Translations under genes and position numbers: made by a program
NCBI GenBank assembly: GCA_963693085.1
Contig: OY856410.1
Span: 1,330,472,804-1,330,536,803 of the forward strand
Source: Alisma plantago-aquatica
Lineage: Eukaryota > Streptophyta > Magnoliopsida > Alismatales > Alismataceae
DNA: 64,000 nucleotides
Direction: 5' to 3'
Shown here: positions 10,870 to 23,900 of the stretch, one piece after another
Numbering within the stretch: position 1 is the first letter of the stretch
Layout: each line of letters begins with the position of its first letter
Notes under the pieces: model-generated
Database searches by the model: none
Told to the model about the DNA's origin: nothing
What the model saw: only the letters and a program-made list of their open reading frames with translations

Positions 10870-11160
10870 TTAAGATTTACTCATTAGGAGTAAACCATGG
10901 ATAGTCCCAAATTTGGGACTTTTCTTGAGCACTTCATCTCACTTAGGATGTAAGTGTATAACATATGTTGATTTCAATAAATTTCAACAACATTTCCCCT
11001 TTGTTATCTGGGTACATACGTAGGTGGGTATTTTCCCATCTACATTGGTGTACTTGGAGAACTATGGGGAAATGTTGCCAAAATATATTGAAATCAAACA
11101 TGCATTATACACTTACTAGTGATATGAAGTGCTTAAGAATGGGATAGCTGGTACACATTC
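10870..11160. repeat. Hairpin unit in the leader intron of the old CACTA
   Basis: A single decayed copy of the 316-bp hairpin unit found three times in the young CACTA. It keeps the small hairpin around ACTCATTAGGAGT, the motif AGTCCC...GGGACT, and the long inverted pair TCACTTAGGATGTAAGTGTA...TACACTTACTAGTGA. It lies about 120 bp upstream of the TNP2 start, as in the young element. Confidence 0.82.
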
Positions 11161-11277
11161 ATGAATCTAAACATTGCTAGATGATTAGGGATCAATTATG
11201 CAAATATATGTTTTCTTGAAATTAACTTACTAGCTAGAGTCTGATGAGCTACTTGTCTCCCATCTGATCATATAGAA

Positions 11278-14200
11278 ATGGATTGATCATGGATGTCTAA
11301 ACCAAATCATTGCACTCTGAAGTTTATTAATGGTCTTGATGAGTTTGTAGATTTGTAGAGGAACACATAAAACAACCTAGAGATGGATTGTATTGCCCTG
11401 TAAGAATTGTAGAAACAACCTAAAAGTTGATACTATTAATGTGATCAAATATCATGTCATGTGCAATGAGATTGTATAGGGTTATATTGAATGACATTGA
11501 CATGGAGAGATTCCTAGTATGAGACCAACATATGTTGGTAGTGGTAGTTGTATCCAAGAAGAAATGGCTTATGATGGTAATGAGAATGAACCAATTCTAA
11601 CAGACATGGTTGATGTGATGCTAGATAGATGCAGGGTAAATGTTATAGACCCACCTCCATTATTTAGAAACATTGTGCACGATGCTGAGAAATCATTATA
11701 CTTAGGTTGTACTAACTTTACAAAGTGCAGGGCTCTATTGAGATTGTATACTCTGAAGGCTAATAATAGATGGAGTAACAAAAGCTCAACTTCTCTATTG
11801 TCCTTGTTGAAAGAAATTTTCTCTGAAGTCAATGAGCTTCCAATCTCAACATATAAAATGAAAAATATGTTATATCCAATGGGAATGGAGGCTAAGAAGA
11901 TACATGCGTGCCCAAATGATTGTGTGTTGTTTAAAAATGATTATATTGATCTAAAAGAATGTTTGAAATGTGCGGTGTCCAGGTATAAAAGGACAACATT
12001 GGGTAAGACCAAAACTGAGTCTCTTTCCAAGGTAATGTGGTATCTTCCTATAATAGCCTAGTTTCAACATGTTTTTTCTAATGTCGTTGATGCACAAAAG
12101 TTATCTTGGAATGCATAGGTAAAGAAAAACAATGATGTTATGCTACGACGTGTTTGGTTCCCCACAATGGATGACCATATATTAACTATATCATGAATTT
12201 GGCAAAGAAGACAAAAAATTAAGACTTGGACTTTGTACTGATGGGATGAATCCATATGGAACATTATGCAACCAACATGGTACTTGCCCTGTCAAGATTG
12301 TTCTATATAATCTTCCTCCATGGTTGTCTATGAAGAATAAGTTTTTCATGATGTTTTTGCTGATATCGGGACCCAAACAACCTGGCAATGATATTGATGT
12401 TTACCTTGAACCTATTATTGATGAACTATAGAGACTATGAGGAGAAGGTGTGACAACTAATGATGCTTTGTGCGGAGAAATGTTTAATTTATGTGATATG
12501 TTGTTTTGCACTACTAATGACATTCATATTTATGGGAACTTGTCTAGATACAACATCAAAGGAACCAAGGCATGTCCTATATGTGAGGAAAATACATATT
12601 CTATCAAACTAAACATGGTGGTAAGACTATTTCTCTTGGTCATCGAAGGTTTCTGCCAAAGGAACATCCTTACCAAAAGTTGCACAAAAAATTCAATGGC
12701 TCAACTGAAGAACGAAGAGCCCCTAAATCTATGTTAGGGGAGGATTTTATGCAAAAGCAAACAAAACTATAAATCATTTTTGCAAGAGACCATGTACTCA
12801 TTTTTGTAAGAGCCTGTGTAGTAATCCCATAGATGAAAAGTCTATATGCAAAAAGAGGTCAATATTTTGGGGTCATACTTATTGTAGTTCTTTGACAGTT
12901 TGACATTTTATCGATATCATGCATGTTGAGAAAAATGTTTGTGATAGCATTATTGGCGCTCTGTTGAATATACCTGGTAAGACTATATATGGAATCAAAT
13001 CTAGAATGGACCTACATGAAATGGATATAAGGAAAGAATTAACAAAAGAAGTTACAAAAGGTCGCCACACATATCTACCTTCTACTTGTTACACCTTATC
13101 TACAAAGGAGAAGAGAACTTTTTGTGAGAGTCTGCGTAATGTTAAGGTACTATAGTATACTCAACTAATATATGTAGATTGGTATCAATTAAGGATATAA
13201 AGTTGATAGGTCTTAAATCTCATGATTTTCACACTCTAACGCAACATATATTTCCTATGGATATTTGATCTATCCCTCCTAAGCATCTAAAGTTTGCAAT
13301 CACTAGGCTTTGCTTCTTCTTCAACACTATGTGTAGAAAAATAATTGATTATGAGATTCTAGATATGTTGCAAAGAGAAATGTTCACTACCCTATGTCAA
13401 CTAGAGAAATATTCCCCCGCTTCATTCTTTGATACCATGGTACACTTAGTTGTCCATTCAAATAGGGAAGTGAAAATGTTGTGTCCAATTTTCTTGCATT
13501 GGATGTACCATTTTGAGCGGTACATGAATGTTTTTAAAGGTGATGTTCAAAAATGTTGTCACCCCAAAGGGAGTATCATTGAGTGATATATTTCTTGGGA
13601 GGTTATGGAATTTTGCAATGACTTTTTGAGTTTCAAAGAAACTCCTAATAATGTTGTGAACACTGATGATTATTCTGACACATGTATATTGGGAGAAAGA
13701 TAGATAAATATTTGTTGTGAGCAGTGGGATCAAGCACACTTGTATATTGTATAGATAATTGATGATGTGGGTATTTATATCACCGAACACACCAATGAGA
13801 TCAAGAGAAGTTATCCTCGAGCTGGTTTATGTGGCTTGCTAGATATCATAATTGGACATTTTTTTAGATGGTTTGAAAAGACAGTATTCAATCAACTATA
13901 TCGAACACCAAATAGTGTTACTGAAACTATCAAATGGCTCACATATATGCCAAAGACTCACATTACATCTTAATAAGGGTTTGACATAAAAGGATTTTCA
14001 TACTACATAAAATGTCTAGATGATAAAAGAGTCTTCCAAAATAGTGGGGTCACCTTTCAGTCATCTTCATTGTAATTTTCTAGTGCCAAGGATAAGAGCC
14101 ACGTGAAGGAAAGATATCTTATTATGGAGCCATTGAAGACATATGGGAAATTGACTAATGGAGTTTAGAGTTCCTTTATTTAGGTGTAAATGGGTTGATA

Positions 14201-14505
14201 ACATCAAAGGAGTTGTAGTTGACGAACTTGGTTTCACAATAGTGAATTTTGAGTGGGCAGGTGAGAAGGATGAACCATTCATAATGGCATCATAGGAAAA
14301 ACATGTATTCTATATCGATGATCCTACAAAATAAATTTGGTCTGTTGTTCCTAATAGGAAAAGACAGTTCATTTCGATCATATTGATGAAGAAGAGTACT
14401 ATGACAAGTATGATGACTCTTGTCCATTTTCTATTAGATTACCAAGTGTAAATTTTGAATATAACATTGTTGACTATATATGTGAAGATCACATAGAAGG
14501 GTAAT
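11278..14505 (+). pseudogene. TNP2-type CACTA transposase pseudogene
   Basis: This is collinear with the intact 1082-aa gene at 32369-35617, from the start ATGGATTGATCATGG to the C-terminal acidic region. Readable blocks include 11519-12061 (the region before the tnp2 core), TDGMNPYGTLCNQHGTCPV near 12240, SGPKQPGNDIDVYLEPIIDE near 12370, and DIMHVEKNVCDSIIGALLN near 12915. Many in-frame stops and frameshifts break it (for example TAG at 12059-12061, and deletions near 12700-12850), so no functional transposase can be made. The motifs left show the same family as the young copy. Confidence 0.88.
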
Positions 14506-15265
14506 TAGTTTAAGGTATACTACTCATTTGTGATTTGACTTATTTGCATTATATAACATGTTTATTTGTTCATATATGATCTGACTTTCTTTATGTGATG
14601 ATATAACTTTTTATATGTGATGATTTGAATTTTTATATGTGATGTGACTTTTTTCTTGTGTTTACTTTTGTTTTTATAGAAGGCATCTGACCAGGAGCAT
14701 AGCGATCACTAGGGTGAGGATGTTGACCATCCTCACGAGGGTGTTGATGGTTCTAATAAACCAAAATGTAAGCGAGTTAGAGGGATAACTATGATGAAAT
14801 ATGCCACATATAGGCAAGGGAGTAAGGGTGTTGTTGAATTCAGTGAAGTAGGCACACCACTTGCTAAAGAGTTTTTCAGCTACTGTGCGGTCCTTGGTCT
14901 AAGAAAAGTGCCTATCCTTGTTGAGGATTGGAGACAAGTGAGTACAGTCCACAAAGACCCCATCTAGAGGGATTTAGAGATGAGATAAATGCAATTACCA
15001 CAATTTCTTTCTTTTAACATTTCTAAACAGTATTGAATGTTGAACCTTTTAAGGGATGGTACGAACTTGATGAAAAGTTGGATCACATGTTTTTTATACA
15101 ACTCATCGGGAGAAGACTTAGAGATTGGAAGACCATACCAACAAGAGACTATGTCTTTGGAGACAATAAGGAACCATGTCTTAAATGGAACTATATAGAT
15201 AAAGATGATTGGAAGGAGTTTTTTTGGTTGAGCAAAATATATTTATTCTAGGTATTGAATTAATT

Positions 15266-15955
15266 TTTTTATCATTAAGCGTGCCTCTCTATTCAAATCA
15301 TGTAAACAACATATACAAGTGGGTGAAGTTTGATCTAAGAAAGAAAAAACTATAAGAAATAAAGGAAAAACTATCTATGCAGTGACAAAAAAATCAGCAA
15401 AGGATTTCCGCCATACGAGCCTAGTCTCTAGTTTGCTATCTTCAAAATAGGCCATGTTTCTCATGAACCAAATATGGTATAGCACGAGAACCGCCATCTA
15501 TTTTTCTTCCTTCTTTTTTAACTTCAGCAGGTATGCTAAGTTGCTTGGTAAGGAACTGAAATGAGTTCTTACAAGCAACCACACATGTTTGGAAAATGGA
15601 TAGGCCCAAAATAGATGAATGTCGTCTTCTATTTCTTTTTTGCACAACTGACATCTTGATGCTAACTGGATGCCTTTTGATTTCATATAGGATTTAGTTA
15701 CTAGTTTTCCTTGGAAAACTTTGCATCCAAAAATTTTCATTCTATTTGGAGTTTTTGAAGACCAAAGACATTTTGTCCAGGGAAGGACAGAGTCTTTATG
15801 TCTGCACAAATTCCACACAGCCTTGAGTGAGAAATTGTCCATATCTTTAAAACAGCATAGGTCCACATCCTGGATTCGTGTGTTTGCATAGATTTCTGAC
15901 AGCTGGTCGACTCCTCTAATATTAGGGATCTTCCATTCGCCATCCTTTATCAATG
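15266..15955 (-). mobile_element. 5'-truncated LINE (L1-type)
   Basis: An insertion of about 690 bp in the old CACTA. It is flanked by a perfect 16-bp target duplication AGGTATTGAATTAATT (15250-15265 and 15956-15971). The left border starts with a T-run (15264-15270), which is the poly(A) tail on the minus strand. It carries the C-terminal end of a LINE ORF2 and has lost everything upstream, as is usual for target-primed insertion. Confidence 0.9.
15498..15953 (-). pseudogene. LINE ORF2 C-terminal fragment, zf-RVT domain
   Basis: This 151-codon frame has the zinc-binding reverse-transcriptase domain (zf-RVT) found at the C-terminus of plant L1-type ORF2. Seen here are LKAVWNLCRHKDSVLPWTKC, then SSKTPNRMKIFGCKVFQGKL, then the Cys/His cluster SRCQLCKKEIEDDIHLFW. 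The reverse transcriptase and endonuclease parts are absent because of the 5' truncation. Confidence 0.85.
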
Positions 15956-18510
15956 AGGTATTGAATTAATTACATTTTTATGGTTACTTATAGTTACTCA
16001 ACAATATCACTTGTATGAATTGAGTAGTCCCTTCAAGAATCTCAAAAAGTCAGGGGTGACAAGAATGTGAACAACCACCGGTTGGGTTCATGTCGTTATT
16101 GGAAACATCGCGAGATGAAAGAGCTACAATAAGAGAAAAAGCAAGGGAAAGTGCAAGCCCAAGAGCAAGAGAAAAGTCAATAACAAGGGTAACAACAAGG
16201 GCCTTCTACTTCTACTCCTACTACCACGTCTTCTAGTGATTCATGATAGTTGCCTCATTATATTGAGTGGATAGATGCGAGGAGAAGCAAAGCCGAAGAA
16301 ATCTCCATCCATGAAACATAGGAGGTGGCCTAAAAAATGGTAAATTTGTTGGTTTTACAGTAACTATCGTGTTCTATCTTCACTGGACTATTAAGTTTTA
16401 CTGATTGGTTAGATTTTGATGATAATTAGTTGGAGTTGGGTGCCCAAGAAAATGAGGTAAAGTTCACTCCTCGGGACACAAATGATGAGATGATGGTTTC
16501 TCTAGGGATAAAAGAGCATCTTGGATGTGTTAGTGGTGCTAGAGCTGGGTATGGGATAAAATCTTTTTTTTTGGCACATCCCAGCATAAAAGCAAACAAC
16601 CCAAGAAAGGGGAAGTGGAAAAAGAGTACGTACAAAGAATTGTAGATGCAACCTTGGAGAAATATATACCTTCTTAGGCGGTGCAAGCTTCTCCAACAGT
16701 CATAGAACTAGTTCACCACTCGCCCACAGAGTGCATTGGGATTAGTCCTTTGAACTCGAATGGCACATACGGGGTAAGATTCAATTCAAGTCAATTTATA
16801 TATATATATTTTGATAAAATAATCCCTCAAGTCAATATTTATGTTTGTGAAATTAAATTGTGTTTCATAAAATTGTATGTGGTCAGAATATGTTTTCTTA
16901 TCATTAGGCAATGTCGTGGCAGGCGTCGAGGCTTCTATTGCTAATGTGGCTCATGGTATTCCCCTTCCTACTAATCACTATCATGTGAATTCCATACTTG
17001 TCTTTCCCGGAATGAGTGACATACATGTCCCATACAAGCACCCATATGCCACCACAATCGGAGAGGTAGAAGGCAGCTTTATTGGGTGGCTCAAATGACT
17101 AGTTATATTTCTTTTGGTATGATAAATGTATATTGAAACTTATATAAATAATTGAAAGCTATTATTGGAATACATGCATGCAACCTATAATAGCTAAGAA
17201 TCCCCCTAGGGCTCCAAAGCCTCCTCCCCCTCATTTTATTCCACAGGAGTTGTTTGACACCATAGGCCCTAATTGCAAGACGTTGACAAGATGGTTGGAC
17301 ACTATAGACCAAACATATACCATTGTGATCATCCTTGGGGAGGAGATCGTAGGTACAAAACATGATAATGTTATAGTGTTGACAGATGTTTCTGAGCTAT
17401 TTATGTATGATTGGCTGAACACATCAATGATATAACTTTAAATACAATTAGTGTGAATACCCTGTCATATGTGAAAAATTGTTTAATTGTTTCCTACATA
17501 TAAACTGTGTATTAGTTATATATACTTTTCAATCATTTATATTACGTGTCTCATGACTTCAAAATAGCAAATGTGAGATTTCTAATGCTATCATTGATTG
17601 GCAATGTACTTAGCTATCCCACTGGAATCAAAGAATATGTGACTATTGCGATGTAATTTTTTTGTACTTCCAAAACCATGATCTTAGCTCCCTTCAACAT
17701 TTACTAAGTTTTTGGCTTGTTGTTTATATATCTAACATAAGAATACAATTTGTTGTGTGCTTTCATTATTATTTTATTTGCCTTCTACTAAATTAGAAAC
17801 AAGCATTGACTGTTGTTAGTGATTGTTCCTTAGACTGCGTTGTGTATTTCTTTGATCCTTCAGGTGAAAAACTACCGCCAAATGAGGGACACCTAATAAA
17901 ATTGGTGATTCATGTGCGAGTATAGTTTTTCAGTGCCCAACATATTTGTTAATTCCATCACATGAAATTTTTATAATGCAACATATCTATTAATTTAACT
18001 TAAAGGGTGTGAAAGCATTCTGTACTGGTGGAGGAAAGTAGATAAGAAAAAGAAATTAGTAACTTGGAAGAGTGTTTATGTTATAGTTTTTTCATTCCAA
18101 TTGCATAATATATGACCAACTGTGCTTAATATATTTATTAACGAAATTGTAAATCTACGTGGCCTATACAAGATAATGGTTGGTCATGTACATATCATGT
18201 GATGTTGTACATACAGATGATTGTTAATCACACAGAATAGATCAAATATATAGAGAATGTAATTTATTAGTATTGGATCATATTAAATTTTATCATTTGA
18301 TAATACAATAAAGAAAATCTAACGCTGTATCCCCACTATCTTTGCAATTTTTTGCAAATACTAAAACCTATATATTGGAGTAGTCGAATGACGTACACAA
18401 ATAGTGGGTAGACTGCTTCATCAGAAATATGGACTTGAACGAAACATTTGATGGTTGATTGATAATTTTTTAGTAGTTCGAACTTTGATGTCAGATTTTT
18501 GATATGTATA

Positions 18511-18735
18511 TGTGAGTGTGAATTGAATGTTTTATTTTTTATATAATTTCTATACATTGTGGCTTAAAATCTGTGATGGAAACTAATGTTGATATGAATT
18601 TGTGAGTGTGAATTGAATGTTTTATTTTTTATATAATTTCTATACATTGTGACTTAAAATATGTGATGAAAACTAATGTTGATATGCATTTGTGAGTGTA
18701 AATTGAATGTTAAGTCCATATGTGTGTGTGAATTT
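18511..18735. repeat. Tandem repeat, 90-bp period
   Basis: Two nearly identical 90-bp units (18511-18600 and 18601-18690) and a partial third begin TGTGAGTGTGAATTGAATG. They lie in the 3' flank of the old CACTA's second gene. Confidence 0.88.
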
Positions 18736-19408
18736 GAATCTGAAGGCATGAGGAAGATAAATGATGTTTATTTGTGAATATATGTATGAAATTGAAGTGT
18801 GGGTGAGAAATGAAACAACTGAGTTGTGAGTTCATGGATTTGTATGCATTTGAAGTGAAAAGAATGATAAATGTGGCTGTTCCTACTTTATATGAATTTA
18901 TCTTTTTCTTGTAGGTGTGTCAGATTGTTGTCTATCTGTGATGCTTGTACAAAGCTTGTTGTTCTTCAGAACTTTAAGTTTAGAAGAATAGAAGGCTCCA
19001 GATAGGCTAGATGGTTGGATAATAGGTCTGTAGATCTGCTATATGAAAAAAGGATAGACATTTCACATATGTTATTTGTAAATAACCAACAATATATCAT
19101 TTCTAAGTTGGTTATTTACAAATAGTTGATAGTATTTAGCCAAAATATTCACTATTTTGTCACTAATAAAATCGATAATAAGTTTATTCAGCATCAATTC
19201 TTTGTCATTAACAAACCCACGAGGAAATGTCAATGAAACACTCGTTGGGAGTTATGTCGTCTATTCCTATGTAAAAAATAATTGATGACAAAAAGTCTAT
19301 CATCTGCCTCTTTAACAGAGAAGAATGGTTCAATTTTAGCATCGCCTACTTGATTGTCAGTTAAGAACTGATGCTAAATGTGATGTCATAGCCATATCTA
19401 TAGTATTG

Positions 19409-20986
19409 ATTTATGGGGTAGGACATGCTCGTGCTCTCTATTGGTTACTACAACCAGAGAGAACAACAATTGTCAGAGCTAATTGTCATGTCTGAGAAGC
19501 CCCTAGTACCCCTCTATTTATAAGAGAGGCTAGGATAAAGGTTTCGAATCTATGAAGGATTCAAAAGGGCAAAATTCATGAATTTTCTAGAAACTTCATA
19601 TGTCGAACTTGTCAGTTCATGTGTGAACTGGTTAGTTAGTGCAGTTTCTTGTTCTGAATCACATTTGAATTCAATGCATGATCAATGAAAACATGACGTT
19701 AGCACTAATACTTGATCCAATTGAATTAACCATTGAACCAAGTGGTTCATCCCATGAACCAGTTGGTTGGGACCTATGGACCGGTCATTTCACACATTGG
19801 TTCAGACATTTATGAACCAATGTTGGTTCCAATTGACGTAACACCAACCGATTGGTTCAACACTTCAACCAATCGATTTACAGTCTAGTAAGTCATCTTT
19901 GAACCTCAATTGTTTAATTTTAATACTTAAACATGGTTAGTAATCAAGTTAAACATCATTCATGGATAAACTCTTATCCCAAGTGTATCTTATGTATGTA
20001 CCTTATAGGTCCAAATTATGTTGGCAGTGAATGTCCATAACCAATTATGACATCATAAGAAAAGAGAGACTTCTAGTAACACATCATTTCTACCCAAGAA
20101 ATTCAAAAAGTTGGAGAACAACTTCAACCTATAATGTGTGATTAGTGTTACCGTGATCATATAGTTCCTTTGTATCTAATATCTGGTTTGAACTTGATGC
20201 ATGGAATCATCATCCTCTTCAACAGTCAATCAATGTCCCTTAAACTAGAGAAGATTGTATGAGATGCATGTGAGTTCACATATCACATATTAAATCACAT
20301 GAGTATGACCATAAATTTCACAATCTCGCTTATCAAGAGGCCAGGGATATCAATCTCATATAGGAGAGACAAATCCCATCTACATCACTCACAGTGAATC
20401 TCCTTGTGTCACAGTGCACCCATGCATCAACTTTATGGCAACCCTTATTCAAGGTCACAATGGATGATATCTAAATGTAATGAATAACATGTGATGAGTG
20501 TAGTGACTTCAGGTCTAAGAACTACAATGACAACTTTCACTATGAGATCTTATTGTGAATACCATTCTAGGGTGTCCATGTATCATTTTCATAGTGGTTC
20601 TGTCTGATACACTATTCTCTAACATGTATTTGTGTTCTTGACTCTATATCACATATCATGGCTAGTGAGACGTTGTCATCAGTCAACACACACTCTAGTC
20701 TTATGTATTATTGTTGTCTATTTTGCTTCCACATCTATATCTGACTAGAAACATAATAAGAATGTATCTACTCTTATCATACATGTGATCTCATTGTTCA
20801 GGTGATCAACCTAAAGAGACGTGTCATCAAGAAAAATCATTCTTTAGACATCTACTATTTATGTGTCAACATATCATGAGTGAGACAAACATAATATATG
20901 GAATTACATTTATTATTATCAAAGAAAGTATCTAACACCACACTCCAATCGTCATATGATTGGCTATCTTGGCATACATACCAACG
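19409..20986 (-). repeat. Copia LTR, right fragment
   Basis: Continues the LTR interrupted at 9272. It shares long stretches with 46145-47326, for example ACAACTTCAAC, ATAGTTCCTTTGTAT, CAACATGTGATGAGTGTA-like sequence and a final CATACATACCAA. It retains about 380 bp that the copy at 45758-47326 has lost. The right edge CCAACG is at 20986. No copia coding sequence follows before the LARD at 21000. Confidence 0.78.
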
Positions 20987-20999
20987 GGGACTTCCTCAT

Positions 21000-23900
21000 T
21001 GTGAGAACCCATTACACTAAATGAGATTACTCAAAACATAAAATGAAATCAATCATCAATTAACCACATACCCAAAAATATGGGTAAATTAAAACCGATT
21101 TCAACGTCAACACCTACTCAGAAATATTTGCATATGAGCCCAACATCTTTCTTTTATCCATACTATGACAAGAATTTGATGCAAATTGTGCTATCACCTT
21201 AGCCACAACATATATACACAAGATAACAATATTTGTATATGCCACACAAATAAGCATTAACATTCTAACAAAATTCTAATTCGTTTAAAACACCATATAC
21301 AAACTTTTCCTACCCGGACCTGAGAGTACATGGACGACTCTAGGACACACTAGACATCTAATCAACTTTCTCCAAGATTCATTATTATAGCTCCTCCTTG
21401 CTTCCACATGTTTGTTTTCATCACTTTCGATTACCTAAAAAAATGTGGCAAACCGCAAGGGTGAGACCCATGTCCCAACAAGAGATATAACCTCCAAAAA
21501 CATTAAATTTTTTAAGTAACTAAAAAATTAAGCAGTTTAATCAGATATAACACATAAGATCATCAATATTGATGATTAACAAAATACATAAAGGAGTAGA
21601 TAATAACTATCATCATTAGCCAGACTAACATCCTTTATCTTGTTGACAATATAAGCAATCCAGTGGCATATGCATATCTAACATCATGAGCAAGTCTAGT
21701 AACATAGAATAGCTAACAACATGAACATGTCTAATTGGTTGAACATATCAACATCATAAGAAGAGCTAACAGCATAAGCACAACTATCTGGATAAGCATG
21801 ATTAGCAGTATATGCATCTCTAGTTATAAAGGCATGGCTAGCATGCTAAACATAACTAACATCATGCGATACCTAGAATCATGATTATAATCAACATTAG
21901 CAATATAGTTATCAACACAAGCATAGCTATTGTATGTACACATCTACAATCTTAAGCATACCCACAACCTAAGTATATCTACTATCTGTTAATTGCACTA
22001 ACCATCATGTTTATGTAAAGATAACAAACAAGGGTTATCATCTAATGTGAAACGCCGTGTATAACCCTAAACAAATATGCTACATGACTATATTACATCT
22101 TTTATTATGCCTTGGGGAAATTGAGGTTACCACTCAAAATCCAACTGACCATTGCTAAGTCAAAATTAGTGCCATACAAGATCTAGGAAGAGCCAGACTC
22201 CTAAGATCTTTTCTACCCCTGGTCAGTACGGGTTTGCCACAACGACACATAAGGTCAAGCTGCTAACAACCTAGTTTGTCCTTCGTACAGGTCATGACAC
22301 TAGTGAAAGGAGGTGGGTACGCATACCCTACCATCTGAGGTACAACCACAGTTGTCCTCCAATCTTGTCACATATATAATCACTGAGACACGACTGCATC
22401 CATTCTCAATCACATCAGATGTATGAGGCATGCCCATAACCATCCTCCACAACCTGCATTGTGGATGACATGGATATATCCTTGACTTTCCACCCCCACA
22501 TACTCAACAATATGCGCTCCAAGTTTCCCTTAGGAATACTCATTTCATCTATCAAGTTCTAACATTCAGATGGATCTATGGCACATGGCACTACATGATT
22601 AGAGTTTCACTTGATTAGCTATGCCAATTGGGTGAATTAATGGTGCATCAAACAAGTGGACATATAAACCCTAATTCACTTCTAGCAAGCATATAAATAT
22701 CACAACTTTTGAAAGATATAAAATGTGTGAAACATAATTTCTCATCTGATCATCACATGGTATTATTCACTTTCCATTCATGAGACCACACTAGTCGTCA
22801 TACTATCACAAGATATAAATCCTTTATACAATATCACAGGGTATCGACCCTTATCAACATAAGAGGATTACACCTCATTCTGGGCTCAACCATGCCCAAA
22901 TGTCATTAAGACCATCATACTATCACAAGAGATAAATCTTTTTCACAATAGCACAGGGTCTCAACCCATATCAACACAAAGGATTACACCTCATTCAGGG
23001 ATCAACCATGACCAAAGGTCATTAAGACCATCATATTATTCCCTACAAGATTATCTTTATCTTTGCATGCCTTATAACAAGGTTCAACAACATCACTTAC
23101 ATATAATACACCAGATCAACATAATATTATATTAATGAGCTAGGAAATATTCATAAACAATCATAGTAGGGTTATATTAACATTAAGAACATTCCTTTAT
23201 TACATCAACATGCAAGGAATCTATATATGATTAACCCTCATCATATTCATAATGCACATGTTTAGCATAAGAAAGTATCAAATATGTGGCTATGATAACC
23301 AACAATTACGATGTTAAGGTTATGATCATATTAAAGAGGTTATTTCAACATCATTCCATCATATAAGAATTTTAAATATTAATACTCATATTTATCTATT
23401 TGCATTAGAGTTAGGTTCAACAAGATAAATTATATTAATGTTATTAATCAACACTTATACCCAAACCCTAACTCACGTCATCCTCATTGGATCATGGATG
23501 CATAAGGTGAAGCATCACCATTACATTCCATACCATTATCAAGTATGAATCCACACATAAATCAAGGTGTAACCATCGAGTTATAGCATACTAGGGTTTC
23601 AACAACATTAGCACAATACTCCATGATTGTATTAGTTATTCAAGGACTATTCGTACCCAATTACCATCAATTAGTTATATTAAAGCTAGGTATATCAAGC
23701 TATACCTCATTAGGGTTACATATCAACACAATATGGTTATCATCCCCTCTATTCCTATGAGTGAATAGGTAATACTACCTAAATAAGGGTAACCCTTTAT
23801 TTGTTCCATCATCATTCAACCCATATCACCATACCACAATGTCACCCAGAAAGATTGGATGTTTAAAAGGTTAGACCACTGGTTGTTTACATAACTAAAC

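Larger units (their letters stand above)
14680..18200 (+). pseudogene. CACTA second gene (En/Spm N-terminal, DUF8039-like, Ulp1-like), pseudogene
   Basis: Decayed exons follow the same order as the young gene at 35775-39227. The En/Spm-type block (RVRGITMMKYATYRQGSKG) is near 14780. The block LDEKLDHMFF is near 15070. RDTNDEMMVSLGIKEHLG, matching RDELTVALGNPEHPG of the young copy, is near 16480. A DUF8039-like block (ANVAHGIPLPTN) is near 16940. A proline-rich linker and YDWLNTSM are near 17200-17430. A Ulp1 remnant QDNGWSCTYHVM is near 18175. Exons are broken by stops, and a LINE fragment interrupts the gene at 15266-15955. Confidence 0.82.
9273..19408 (+). mobile_element. Old CACTA transposon, decayed
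   Basis: About 10.1 kb. The left end is CACGAGTACAAATATG (9273-9288). The right end, inverted, reads CAATACTATAGATATG (19393-19408), and the two match at 11 of 16 positions. The flanking triplets are CTT and ATT, a plausible mutated 3-bp target duplication. The interior has the same order as the young copy: leader, hairpin unit, TNP2 gene, second gene with Ulp1 motif, subterminal region. Many stops and indels make it inactive. The copia LTR reads through when this segment is removed, which supports both borders. Confidence 0.82.
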
